Positions 53,873 through 63,200 of a stretch of 64,000 bases of DNA are shown in pieces. Made by a program: the position numbers and the translations under genes. The DNA is from CAIRTM01 sp963723235 (lineage in GTDB: Bacteria; Desulfobacterota; WTBG01; CAIYCZ01; CAIRTM01): NCBI GenBank assembly GCA_963723235.1, contig CAVRPV010000017.1, positions 62,001 to 126,000 of the forward strand. The letters are read 5' to 3'. Positions within the stretch are counted from its first letter, which is position 1, and each line of letters begins with the position of its first letter. The notes beneath the pieces were generated by a model. The model was given only the letters and a program-made list of their open reading frames with translations. It searched no databases and was not told the DNA's origin.

Positions 53873-54512
53873 GTGAAGCCTTTCCTTTCGTCAGGGTTTC
53901 GCCACGATATACCAACACCTTTACCCCGATAATTCCATATGTTGTACGTGCTTCAAAGAAGCCATAATCAATATCAGCCCTGAGGGTATGCAACGGCACC
54001 CGGCCTTCACGATACCATTCGGTCCGGGCTATTTCAGCACCACCCAGCCGGCCTGAGCACGATATTTTAATCCCTTTGGCACCGAATTTCATTGCCGCAC
54101 TCACGCTGCGCTTCATTGCTCTCCGAAACGCGACCCGTTTGAGAAGCTGCTGACATACACTCTCAGCAATCAACTGTGCGTCAACCTCGGGACGCTGCAC
54201 TTCGGTAATATTGATATAAACCTCGCGGTCGGTGATCTTCTGAATCTCGGCCTTCAGCTTCTCAATCTCAGAGCCTTTCTTGCCGATTATGATTCCGGGC
54301 CGCGCTGCGGCTATATTGACCCGAAGCTTGTTGGCAGCGCGTTCAATTTCCACGCTGGACACTCCGGCGGGCGCGAGCCTTTTCTTGACAAACTTTTTTA
54401 TGTTCAGATCCTCGTGCAGCAAAGAGCTGTACGATCTGTCGGAAAACCACCTGGAGTTCCAGGTTTTAATTATGCCGAGCCGGAATCCTACGGGATGTAC
54501 TTTCTGTCCCAA
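53859..54512 (-). CDS. rpsC: Ribosomal protein uS3
   Basis: 217 residues: MGQKVHPVGFRLGIIKTWNS and the KH domain RPGIIIGKKGSEIEKLKAEI. The C-domain has GAKGIKISCSGRLGGAEIAR, then TYGIIGVKVLVYRGE. It lines the mRNA entry channel. Confidence 0.97.
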   Translation of the reverse strand: MGQKVHPVGFRLGIIKTWNSRWFSDRSYSSLLHEDLNIKKFVKKRLAPAGVSSVEIERAANKLRVNIAAARPGIIIGKKGSEIEKLKAEIQKITDREVYINITEVQRPEVDAQLIAESVCQQLLKRVAFRRAMKRSVSAAMKFGAKGIKISCSGRLGGAEIARTEWYREGRVPLHTLRADIDYGFFEARTTYGIIGVKVLVYRGETLTKGKASHVSA

Positions 54513-54547
54513 ATCACACCTCCTGATGTTTGTATTCTATGCTACCT

Positions 54548-54880
54548 CTATGCTTCATCGAGCACGATGGTAATATGGCATGAACGCTTCAATATCCGCG
54601 TTCCACGTCCCATTGACTTAGCCCGAAATCTCTTCATGGTCGGGCCCTCATCAACGTATATCGTTTTCACAAACAGCGTATCAACATCAATGCCTTCACG
54701 GGATCCGGCATTTGCAACCGCTGAGTTTAAAAGCTTACCAACGTAACGGCTACCCGCTTTGGGCGTGTATTCAATCGTGCTGATCGCATCGCTGACCGGC
54801 ATTCCGCGCACAAGATCAGCAATCAAACGGACTTTTTGGGCCGAAATACCAACGTGCTTATCGCAGGCTTTAATTTCCAT
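54548..54880 (-). CDS. rplV: Ribosomal protein uL22
   Basis: 110 residues: KHVGISAQKVRLIADLVRGM, the tunnel-lining hairpin (VDEGPTMKRFRAKSMGRGTR) and ILKRSCHITIVL. Confidence 0.97.
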   Translation of the reverse strand: MEIKACDKHVGISAQKVRLIADLVRGMPVSDAISTIEYTPKAGSRYVGKLLNSAVANAGSREGIDVDTLFVKTIYVDEGPTMKRFRAKSMGRGTRILKRSCHITIVLDEA

Positions 54881-54939
54881 AGCGCAATACTCTACTTCCT
54901 AGCATATGTTGTCATGCAAACCACTTGTCCAACTGAACC

Positions 54940-55200
54940 TTATTTCTTACCATGCCCATGATAAGTCCTCGTTGGAGAAAACTCTCCCAACTTGTGGCCC
55001 ACCATGTTTTCAGTAACGTATACCGGGATGAACTTCTTGCCATTATGAACGGCAAAAGTCAACCCGATCATATCAGGCGTAATCGTTGAGCGCCGCGACC
55101 AAGTTTTAATTACCTGCTTATTACCGGTGGTGTTGGCGTTCTCAACTTTTCTGACTACATGGTCATCGACAAACGGACCTTTTTTTACGGACCTTGGCAT
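54940..55200 (-). CDS. rpsS: Ribosomal protein uS19
   Basis: 86 residues: MPRSVKKGPFVDDHVVRKVE, TWSRRSTITPDMIGLTFAVH and NMVGHKLGEFSPTRTYHGHG. It is a 30S head protein. Confidence 0.97.
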   Translation of the reverse strand: MPRSVKKGPFVDDHVVRKVENANTTGNKQVIKTWSRRSTITPDMIGLTFAVHNGKKFIPVYVTENMVGHKLGEFSPTRTYHGHGKK

Positions 55201-55211
55201 CCTGCAACTCC

Positions 55212-56036
55212 CTATTTATTCCTGCGTCTCACAATAAACTTGTCAGTTGATTTGTTATTTCTTGTCCGATACCCTTTTGTCGGTATCCCCCAGGGCGTAC
55301 AGGGATGCCGTCCGCCGGATGAACGACCCTCACCGCCACCCATCGGATGATCAACAGGATTCATGGCAACGCCGCGCACTTTGGGTTTTTTACCGAGCCA
55401 ACGCTTACGACCGGCCTTTCCGATGCTGATATTTTTATGATCGGCATTGCCTACCTGACCGATCGTGGCATAGCACTCAACGTGCACCAAACGAATTTCA
55501 CCGGAGGCCATCTTCAAATGCGCATACTTATTTTCCTTTGCGGCCAACTGCGCACTCGCCCCGGCGCTGCGGGCAAGCTGCCCACCCTTACCCTGTTTCA
55601 ATTCTATATTGTGTATCTGGGTGCCGACCGGAATTCTACGTATCGGCAGGGCATTGCCTGCGGTAATCTCAGCATTTTCACCGGACATCACCTGTTGCCC
55701 GACCTCAAGACGCTCCGGTGCCAAAATATAGCGTTTTTCACCGTCCAAATACTGCAACAGTGCAATCCGGGAAGTACGATTAGGGTCGTATTCAATGCTG
55801 ACAACTTTTGCGGGAACCTCGTGCTTGTCACGCTTGAAATCGATGATACGGTAGCGACGTTTATGTCCTCCGCCGATATGCCGTGCGGTAACGCGCCCGT
55901 GGCAGTTACGTCCGCCGGTCTTCTTGAGCGGCGCCAGCAGGCTTTTCTCCGGACGGGTTACGGTTATTTCAGAAAAATCAGCTACGGTCTGAAACCGTCT
56001 TCCGGGTGATGTGGGTTTAAATGATTTAAGCGCCAT
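55212..56036 (-). CDS. rplB: Ribosomal protein uL2
   Basis: 274 residues. The peptidyl-transferase-region segment GVAMNPVDHPMGGGEGRSSG is intact. The N-domain has GRNCHGRVTARHIGGGHKRR, and the SH3-like core is normal. It is essential for subunit association and the catalytic centre. Confidence 0.98.
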   Translation of the reverse strand: MALKSFKPTSPGRRFQTVADFSEITVTRPEKSLLAPLKKTGGRNCHGRVTARHIGGGHKRRYRIIDFKRDKHEVPAKVVSIEYDPNRTSRIALLQYLDGEKRYILAPERLEVGQQVMSGENAEITAGNALPIRRIPVGTQIHNIELKQGKGGQLARSAGASAQLAAKENKYAHLKMASGEIRLVHVECYATIGQVGNADHKNISIGKAGRKRWLGKKPKVRGVAMNPVDHPMGGGEGRSSGGRHPCTPWGIPTKGYRTRNNKSTDKFIVRRRNK

Positions 56037-56087
56037 GGTAATTACTCCATTTCATTGCTGTATACTACAGGCTCTGCTGCGAGCCGA

Positions 56088-56378
56088 TTATACGCCTTCA
56101 AAGAACTCGATTGAGTCTCCGTCCTTCAGTGCGACAACTGCTTTTTTCCAGTCAGGTTTTTTGCCGACATGACTCCCGACCCGCTTTGCCTTACCGGGAA
56201 AATTCATAACGCGCACATCGGTAACGTTTACGTTAAAAAGCCGCTGCACAGCATCCTTTATCTCAATCTTGTTCGCCCGACGGTCAACCTCAAATGTGAC
56301 GGCATTACTTGCTTCGCGCTGGACAGTGCTTTTTTCCGTAACGATTGGCCGCCGGATAATTCCATATATATCCTTCAT
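56088..56378 (-). CDS. rplW: Ribosomal protein uL23
   Basis: 96 residues: DIYGIIRRPIVTEKSTVQRE and IKDAVQRLFNVNVTDVRVMN. It starts inside the rplD stop (4-bp overlap). It is the docking site for trigger factor and SRP. Confidence 0.96.
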   Translation of the reverse strand: MKDIYGIIRRPIVTEKSTVQREASNAVTFEVDRRANKIEIKDAVQRLFNVNVTDVRVMNFPGKAKRVGSHVGKKPDWKKAVVALKDGDSIEFFEGV

Positions 56379-56995
56379 GCAACAAGACTCCTCTCGATTG
56401 CCTTCAAACTTGTCTGCGTAATATACAACTCATCGTATTGCAACACATCATACAGATTCAGCCCCTCGGGAGGCAACACCTTCACCTTCTGAACATTGCG
56501 TGAACTGAGCTGCAGGTTTTGGTCTGCATCAGCAATAATGAGCACATTGCCGGCCTGCAGTTTATCAAGCATTGCGACAAAAGCCGCAGTTTTAATTTCA
56601 GTCAAGCCAATCGCATCCAGCACCAAAAGTTTTTCCTGCTGCACTTTCAGAGTCAAGGCGGAGCACATGGCCGCACGCCTGACTTTTTTGGGTACTTTGA
56701 TCTCATAGGAGCGCGGTTTAGGGCCAAAGGCTATCCCGCCGCCCCGCCAGACCGGTGAGCGACTCGTACCGGCACGGGCCCGGCCCGTACCCTTCTGCTT
56801 CCAGGGCTTCTTGCCACCGCCCGAAACCTCAGCCCGTGTCTTGGTAGAATGAGTTCCTGCGCGTCGCCGATTAAGCTGCATTCTGATGACGTCGTAAAAA
56901 AGGTGTTCTTTGACCTCGGCAGCAAACACCGCGTCATCTACTTCAACCTGCGAAATTTTCTCGCGGTTAACGTTGTATACATCTAACGTTGCCAT
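56375..56995 (-). CDS. rplD: Ribosomal protein uL4
   Basis: 206 residues: the extended loop THSTKTRAEVSGGGKKPWKQ, KGTGRARAGTSRSPVWRGGG, and the C-terminal globular part (LVLDAIGLTEIKTAAFVAML). In many bacteria L4 represses its own operon; no leader site was sought here. Confidence 0.97.
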   Translation of the reverse strand: MATLDVYNVNREKISQVEVDDAVFAAEVKEHLFYDVIRMQLNRRRAGTHSTKTRAEVSGGGKKPWKQKGTGRARAGTSRSPVWRGGGIAFGPKPRSYEIKVPKKVRRAAMCSALTLKVQQEKLLVLDAIGLTEIKTAAFVAMLDKLQAGNVLIIADADQNLQLSSRNVQKVKVLPPEGLNLYDVLQYDELYITQTSLKAIERSLVA

Positions 56996-57031
56996 CGTTG
57001 TCTACCCTAAAAAAATGTAATTATCTTATAG

Positions 57032-57658
57032 CTACTTACTGGTTTTACAGATCATTATCAGCGAATTTTTATGGCCGGGAACAGCACCACGGATCAACAA
57101 CAGATTTTCATCGGGTCTGGCATCAATAATACACAGTCCCTTGACCGTTACCCGCACGTTACCAAGCTGTCCGGGCATTTTTTTGCCCTTAAAAACATGG
57201 GAAGGCCACGCACTCTGACCGATCGATCCAACTTGGCGATGAAATTTTGAACCATGCCCCATGGGACCGCGTGCAAATCCGTGCCGCTTAATGTTACCGG
57301 CAAAACCCTTACCCTTGCTGGTTCCGGTAATTTCTACCGTCTCACCCTGCTCAAAGATATCCACCGTCACTGACTGACCAACGTCATAGGCTGCGCCATC
57401 ATCAACACGGAACTCGCGCAATACAACACTGGCCTTATCTCCGGCCTTCTTCATATGGCCCTGCAGAGCTCTGGTGCACTTCTGCGCTTTCTTTTCGCCA
57501 AAGCCGAGCTGCACGGCGCTGTAGCCGTCTTTTTCAAGTGTTTTCTTCTGCACGACGGTACACGGCCCAGCCTGAACAACGGTTACCGGTATCACCTCAC
57601 CGTCAGGTGAAAACATCTGGGTCATGCCGATTTTTTTTCCAATTATTCCTAAAGCCAC
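57032..57658 (-). CDS. rplC: Ribosomal protein uL3
   Basis: 208 residues: MALGIIGKKIGMTQMFSPDG, the W-loop region GPMGHGSKFHRQVGSIGQSA and GKKMPGQLGNVRVTVKGLCI. It is an early 50S assembly protein whose tip reaches the catalytic centre. Confidence 0.97.
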   Translation of the reverse strand: MALGIIGKKIGMTQMFSPDGEVIPVTVVQAGPCTVVQKKTLEKDGYSAVQLGFGEKKAQKCTRALQGHMKKAGDKASVVLREFRVDDGAAYDVGQSVTVDIFEQGETVEITGTSKGKGFAGNIKRHGFARGPMGHGSKFHRQVGSIGQSAWPSHVFKGKKMPGQLGNVRVTVKGLCIIDARPDENLLLIRGAVPGHKNSLIMICKTSK

Positions 57659-57693
57659 GTTACGGTCTCCAAAAATTTTAGATGGTGTTTCGC

Positions 57694-58023
57694 CTACAGT
57701 TTTATTTCAACATCAACGCCAGCCGACAGGTCAAGCTTCATCAACGCGTCAACGGTCTGCTCAGTCGGCTCAAGGATATCCATCAACCGCTTGTGCGTGC
57801 GCGTTTCAAACTGCTCACGGGACTTTTTGTCGACATGCGGCGAGCGCAGTACACAATATTTATTTATAGCGGTCGGCAACGGAATCGGCCCAACGACCCT
57901 GGCACCCGTGCGACGGGCAGTTTCAACGATTTCCTCAACCGACTGATCAAGTAACCGATGATCAAATGCCTTGAGGCGAATCCTGATTTTTTGATTTTCA
58001 ACGAGACCATCAACCTTTTTCAT
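57694..58023 (-). CDS. rpsJ: Ribosomal protein uS10 (NusE)
   Basis: 109 residues: KIRIRLKAFDHRLLDQSVEE, GPIPLPTAINKYCVLRSPHV and RTHKRLMDILEPTEQTVDAL. An ~8-residue N-terminal extension precedes the usual start. It is also the NusB partner in antitermination. Confidence 0.97.
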   Translation of the reverse strand: MKKVDGLVENQKIRIRLKAFDHRLLDQSVEEIVETARRTGARVVGPIPLPTAINKYCVLRSPHVDKKSREQFETRTHKRLMDILEPTEQTVDALMKLDLSAGVDVEIKL

Positions 58024-58038
58024 AACCGTGCCGTCCCT

Positions 58039-59232
58039 TTATTCTATAACATCACTGATAACGCCGGCGCCCACTGTGCGGCCGCCTTCGCGTACAGCAA
58101 AACGAAGCTCTTTTTCCATGGCGATCGGTGTAATCAGCTCGGCCTCAATACTCACGTTATCACCGGGCATCACCATCTCAACGCCTTCGGGCAGCTTCAC
58201 ATTACCGGTAACATCCGTAGTCCGAAAATAAAACTGCGGACGATATCCATCAAAAAACGGCGTGTGACGACCGCCCTCTTCCTTCGACAATACATACACC
58301 TCTGCCTTGAACTTCTTGTGCGGCTTGATTGAGCCCGGCTTTGCAATTACCTGGCCACGCTCAACATCATCGCGCTTCGTGCCGCGCAGCAGTAAACCAA
58401 CGTTATCTCCAGCACGGCCCTCATCCAGAAGCTTGCGGAACATCTCAACGCCTGTGCATACCGTCTTGACCGTATCGCGAATACCAACGATCTCAATCTC
58501 CTCGCTCACCTTTACAATACCGCGCTCGATGCGACCCGTTACAACCGTGCCGCGGCCCGATATGCTGAACACATCCTCTACCGGCATCAAAAACGGCTTG
58601 TCAATCGCACGCTCGGGCTCGGGAATATAGGAGTCAATCGCATCAAGAAGTTCCTGAATGCACTTGAACTGCTCGGACTTAACATCGTCACTCTCCATGG
58701 CACGCAGTGCGCTGCCCTTAATAATCGGTGTATCATCACCGGGAAAGTCATACTTGCTCAACAACTCCCGAACCTCAAGCTCAACCAGCTCCAGCAACTC
58801 AGGATCATCAACCATATCGGCCTTGTTCAAAAACACCACAACATAGGGCACTCGCACCTGACGGGCCAGCAGAATATGCTCGCGGGTCTGCGGCATCGGA
58901 CCATCAGCCGCGCTCACCACCAGAATGGCGCCATCCATCTGCGCAGCTCCCGTGATCATGTTCTTGATGTAGTCGGCATGACCGGGACAGTCAATGTGGG
59001 CATAGTGGCGCTTGGCTGTCTCATACTCAACGTGCGCTATGGCAATCGTCAAGCCGCGCTCCTTCTCCTCGGGTGCCTTGTCAATCTGGTCAAAGTCCAT
59101 CTTCTGGGCCAGACCCTTCAGAGACTGAAACTTTGTCAGGGCTGAGGTCAGCGTGGTCTTACCATGATCAACGTGACCAATCGTGCCTACGTTTACGTGC
59201 GGTTTCGTGCGCTCAAACTTTTGCTTTGCCAT
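58039..59232 (-). CDS. tuf: Elongation factor Tu
   Basis: 397 residues. G1 is GHVDHGKTT, G3 DCPGH and G4 NKAD, with the switch-I region PEEKERGLTIAIAHVEYET. RGLTIAIAHVEYET differs from the common RGITINTAHVEYET. Domains 2 and 3 are complete (GRGTVVTGRIERGIVKVSEE, VGAGVISDVIE). It delivers aminoacyl-tRNA. It lies between rpsG and rpsJ, without fusA. Confidence 0.99.
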   Translation of the reverse strand: MAKQKFERTKPHVNVGTIGHVDHGKTTLTSALTKFQSLKGLAQKMDFDQIDKAPEEKERGLTIAIAHVEYETAKRHYAHIDCPGHADYIKNMITGAAQMDGAILVVSAADGPMPQTREHILLARQVRVPYVVVFLNKADMVDDPELLELVELEVRELLSKYDFPGDDTPIIKGSALRAMESDDVKSEQFKCIQELLDAIDSYIPEPERAIDKPFLMPVEDVFSISGRGTVVTGRIERGIVKVSEEIEIVGIRDTVKTVCTGVEMFRKLLDEGRAGDNVGLLLRGTKRDDVERGQVIAKPGSIKPHKKFKAEVYVLSKEEGGRHTPFFDGYRPQFYFRTTDVTGNVKLPEGVEMVMPGDNVSIEAELITPIAMEKELRFAVREGGRTVGAGVISDVIE

Positions 59233-59253
59233 GAGAATCCTCCTGCGTATATG

Positions 59254-59724
59254 CTACCAGCGGTAATGCGCAAACGCCTTGTTTGCGGCCGCCATTTTGT
59301 GTATATCTTCGCGTTTTTTGATAGTCGTACCACGGTTATTAAGCGCATCCAGCAATTCAGCCGCCAGACGCTCGCTCATGGTTTTCTCAGGCCGCAGACG
59401 GGAATAACTGATTAGCCAGCGCATGGCAAGGGCCACCTGCCGTGCGGGCTTTACCTCGATCGGAACCTGATAATTAGCGCCGCCGATCCGCCGCGACTTT
59501 GTTTCAACCGTCGGTTTCACGTTATTCAACGCCGTCTTAAAAGACTCCAGCGGATGGGCTCCGGTTTTGTCGGCAATAATGGAGAAACTTCCGTATACGA
59601 TCGCTTCGGCCGTACTCCTTTTACCCTTCTGCATTAACTTATTGATAAAACGTGCCAGCGTTAAATCACCGTACTTTGCGTCCGGCAGAATCTCACGCTT
59701 TGCGGCTACTCTTCTTCGTGCCAT
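59254..59724 (-). CDS. rpsG: Ribosomal protein uS7
   Basis: 156 residues: MARRRVAAKREILPDAKYGD, SRRIGGANYQVPIEVKPARQ, then LAMRWLISYSRLRPEKTM. It is a primary 16S 3'-domain binder. Confidence 0.97.
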   Translation of the reverse strand: MARRRVAAKREILPDAKYGDLTLARFINKLMQKGKRSTAEAIVYGSFSIIADKTGAHPLESFKTALNNVKPTVETKSRRIGGANYQVPIEVKPARQVALAMRWLISYSRLRPEKTMSERLAAELLDALNNRGTTIKKREDIHKMAAANKAFAHYRW

Positions 59725-59759
59725 AATCTAAACTCCAGCAACTTTTCTAAGTGAAGGTT

Positions 59760-60134
59760 CTATGCTTTAGGCCGTTTTGATCCGTATTTAGAACGACTCT
59801 GGCGACGACTGTCTACACCGGAAGAATCAAGAGTTCCGCGTACGATGTGATAGCGCACACCCGGCAGATCTTTCACACGCCCACCCCGTACGAGCACAAC
59901 CGAGTGCTCCTGCAGGTTGTGGCCCACACCGGGGATATAGGCGGTTATTTCAATACCGCTTGTAAGCCGCACACGGGCAACCTTGCGCAGCGCCGAATTG
60001 GGCTTCTTGGGTGTAGCCGTGTATACTCGCGTACAGACACCCCGACGCTGTGGACAATTTTGCAGGGCGCGTGACTTTGACTTTTTTTCAATCTTTTTAC
60101 GCCCCTGAACACAGAGCTGGTTAATTGTAGGCAT
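59760..60134 (-). CDS. rpsL: Ribosomal protein uS12
   Basis: 124 residues: MPTINQLCVQGRKKIEKKSK, TATPKKPNSALRKVARVRL and YIPGVGHNLQEHSVVLVRGG. The PKKPNSA lysines, where streptomycin-resistance changes arise, are wild type. It acts in decoding fidelity. Confidence 0.98.
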   Translation of the reverse strand: MPTINQLCVQGRKKIEKKSKSRALQNCPQRRGVCTRVYTATPKKPNSALRKVARVRLTSGIEITAYIPGVGHNLQEHSVVLVRGGRVKDLPGVRYHIVRGTLDSSGVDSRRQSRSKYGSKRPKA

Positions 60135-60176
60135 AAAATAGTACCTCTGAAATACGTTGTGAAGTTAAAAGATATT

Positions 60177-60205
60177 TTTTTATCATAAGTTATATTTCTT
60201 GTCAA
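60177..60205 (-). promoter_or_regulatory. Possible promoter in the rpoC-rpsL gap
   Basis: The 140-bp gap is AT-rich. On the minus strand a perfect TTGACA (60200-60205) has TAAAAA at 17-base spacing (60177-60182), a poor -10. TATGAT also occurs, but only 12 bases away. It is plausible for the rpsL-tuf-S10 unit, but weak. Confidence 0.35.
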
Positions 60206-60274
60206 TTATTAAATTTGTTTTTAGGTGTTTTTTTGGTCTCAAACACGATTTTTCGACTAAATCAGGCCTGTTCG

Positions 60275-63200
60275 CTAGACGGTACCTGATCCTGCTGCCT
60301 CCACCACAGCAGATGGCCGGGTATCGTCATCATTGCGGACAACCACCTTGCGATATTCCGGCAACCCTGTTCCTGCGGGAATCAGGCGTCCCATTGCGGC
60401 ATTTTCCTTCAAACCGCGCAGGTGATCAACCTTACCCTCAATTGCGGCCTGTGTCAGCACCCGGGTGGTTTCCTGAAATGACGCTGCGGAAATAAAGCCT
60501 TCTGTGCTCAGAGAGGCCTTAGTAATGCCAAGCAGCAACGGCTCCGCAATGGCAACCTGACCGCCCATTTCGCGCACTTTTTCATTTTCCTCTTCAAAAC
60601 GTGTTTTCTCGACCTGCTCATCAAGCAAAAACTGCGTATCACCGACTTCCTTGATTTTCACGCGCTGCAGCATCTGACGCACGATACATTCAATGTGTTT
60701 ATCGTTAATTTTAACACCCTGCAGACGATAGACCTCCTGCACCTCGTCAACCAGAAACTTGGCCAGTTCCTTTTCACCCAGAATATTGAGCACGTCATGC
60801 GGATTGGGCAGTCCGTCCATTATGGCCTCACCGGCCCTGACACGGTCACCTTCATGTACACTAATGTGCCTGCCCTTGGGAATAAGATATTCCTTGGGTT
60901 CCAGTTTCTTTCCGCCGAAATCGGTGATGCTCGGTGTAACAATGACCTTGCGCTTACCCTTTATGTCTTTGCCGAATGCGACAGTCCCATCAATCTCGCT
61001 GATAACAGTAACTTCCTTCGGCTTGCGGGCCTCCAATAGTTCAGCAACTCGCGGAAGACCTCCGGTGATATCCTTAGTCTTTGAGGACTCACGGGTAATC
61101 TTCGCCAGTACATCACCCGGCAGCAACTCATCGCCATCATTAACCACTATATTCGCGCCAACGGGCATAAAATAACGTGCCGGTCGTGTTTTCTCACCCG
61201 GCAGCATTATGGTTTTTCCCTTGGCGTCTTTCAAAGAAATACGCGGACGGCTGTCATGGTCGCGCTGAGCCTGCAGTTCCACCACAACCTTGGATGAAAG
61301 ACCGGTAACTTCGTCAACCTGCTCGCGAATCGAGGCGCCTTCCTTTAAATCTCCGAACTTTACTTTGCCACCAACTTCCGTCAAAATAGGCATCGAAAAA
61401 GGATCCCATTCGGCCAGAATCTGTCCGGCTTTCACCTTGTCGCCTTCCCGCACCTTCAGCTTGGCTCCATACACAACGGACTGAGCATCGCGCTCACGCC
61501 CCTGGGCATCGGTGAGTACGATCTTGGCGTTGCGGTTCATAACAACAGTCGCTCCGTCGCGATTGACAACGGTATTCATATTGATAAACTTGATGGTCGC
61601 ACTGTGCTGGGCCTCAAGCGTGGTCTGCTCAACCCGCCGGCTCGCGGCTCCACCGATATGGAACGTACGCATGGTCAACTGTGTGCCCGGCTCGCCGATT
61701 GACTGGGCGGCGATAATGCCAACCGCTTCACCGATATTGACCATCCGTCCACGCGAAAGATCACGGCCATAGCACATGGCGCACACGCCGCGTCGCGACT
61801 GGCAGGTCAGCACTGAACGAATCCGCACATGCTCAATACCGGCCTCCTGTAGTTTCTCCACTGCGGCTTCATCAATTTCATTATTTCTTGCTACGATTAT
61901 ATCGCCCGTTATGGGATCAATAATATCATCAAGCGAGACACGCCCCAGAACACGGTCGCCGAGTTCTTCAATAATTTCACCACCCTCAATGAGCGAACTC
62001 ATATACAGACCGTCAATCGTATGGCAGTCATACTCATTGATTATACAGTCCTGGGCGACATCCACCAGACGTCGTGTAAGATACCCTGAATTCGCGGTTT
62101 TCAAAGCGGTATCGGCCAGTCCCTTGCGAGCCCCGTGTGTCGAAATAAAGTACTGCAAAACCGTCAAGCCCTCACGGAAGTTAGCGGTAATCGGCGTTTC
62201 AATAATTTCACCCGAGGGTTTCGCCATCAGTCCACGCATCCCGGCAAGCTGCCGGATCTGCTGTGTACTCCCGCGCGAACCCGAATCGGCCATAATATAG
62301 ATCGAGTTAAAACTCTGGATATTCCGCTTCTTTCCATCCGTGCCAACGACCTCATCAGTACCAAGTTCCTGCAGCATTTCATCAGCAACCTGTTCGGTCA
62401 CACGGGCCCAGATATCAATGACCTTATTGTAGCGCTCACCATCGGTGATCAAACCATCCTTGTACTGATTTTCAATTTGCAGGACCTCACCCGTCGTTTC
62501 CTCTATCATCGTATCCTTGCGCGACGGGATTCGCATGTCCTGAATTGAAATCGATATGCCGGATTTAGTTGCATATTTATAGCCGACATCCTTGAGCCGG
62601 TCCGAGAGAATAACGGTCTTTTTATCGCCACAAAAGCGGTAGCAGTAATCAACCAGGTTGGCCAGTTCCTTCTTATTCATAACCCTGTTAAACAGAGCGA
62701 AAGGGATTTCGCGCGGTACTGCCTCGCGCAACAGCACTCGCCCGACGGTTGTTTCAACCAGCTCGCCGTCAACCCGCGCCCGGATGCGGGCATGCAGGTC
62801 AACAACGCCGGTATCATAGGCAAGATGCACTTCACTTTCACCGGAGAAAACCTTACCCTCACCTTTAACCATCTCACGCTCACGGGTCATGTAATAAATG
62901 CCCAGCACGATATCCTGTGTAGGTATAATGATCGGCTTACCGTTGGCCGGCGAAAGGATATTGTTGGTAGACATCAGAAGCACGCGCGCCTCAATCTGCG
63001 CCTGCAGCGTGATGGGAACATGCACGGCCATCTGATCACCGTCGAAGTCAGCATTAAACGCGGTACAGACGAGCGGGTGCAGCTGGATAGCTTTGCCTTC
63101 AACCAGCAGGGGTTCAAAAGCCTGAAGGCCCAGACGGTGCAGGGTCGGAGCGCGGTTCAGCATGACAGGGAATTCCTTGACGACCGATTCAAGACAGTCC

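Noticed and set aside
46889..59724. Long plus-strand frames opposite the ribosomal genes
   Set aside because: They are antisense shadows of highly conserved genes and have no start signals or recognisable domains.
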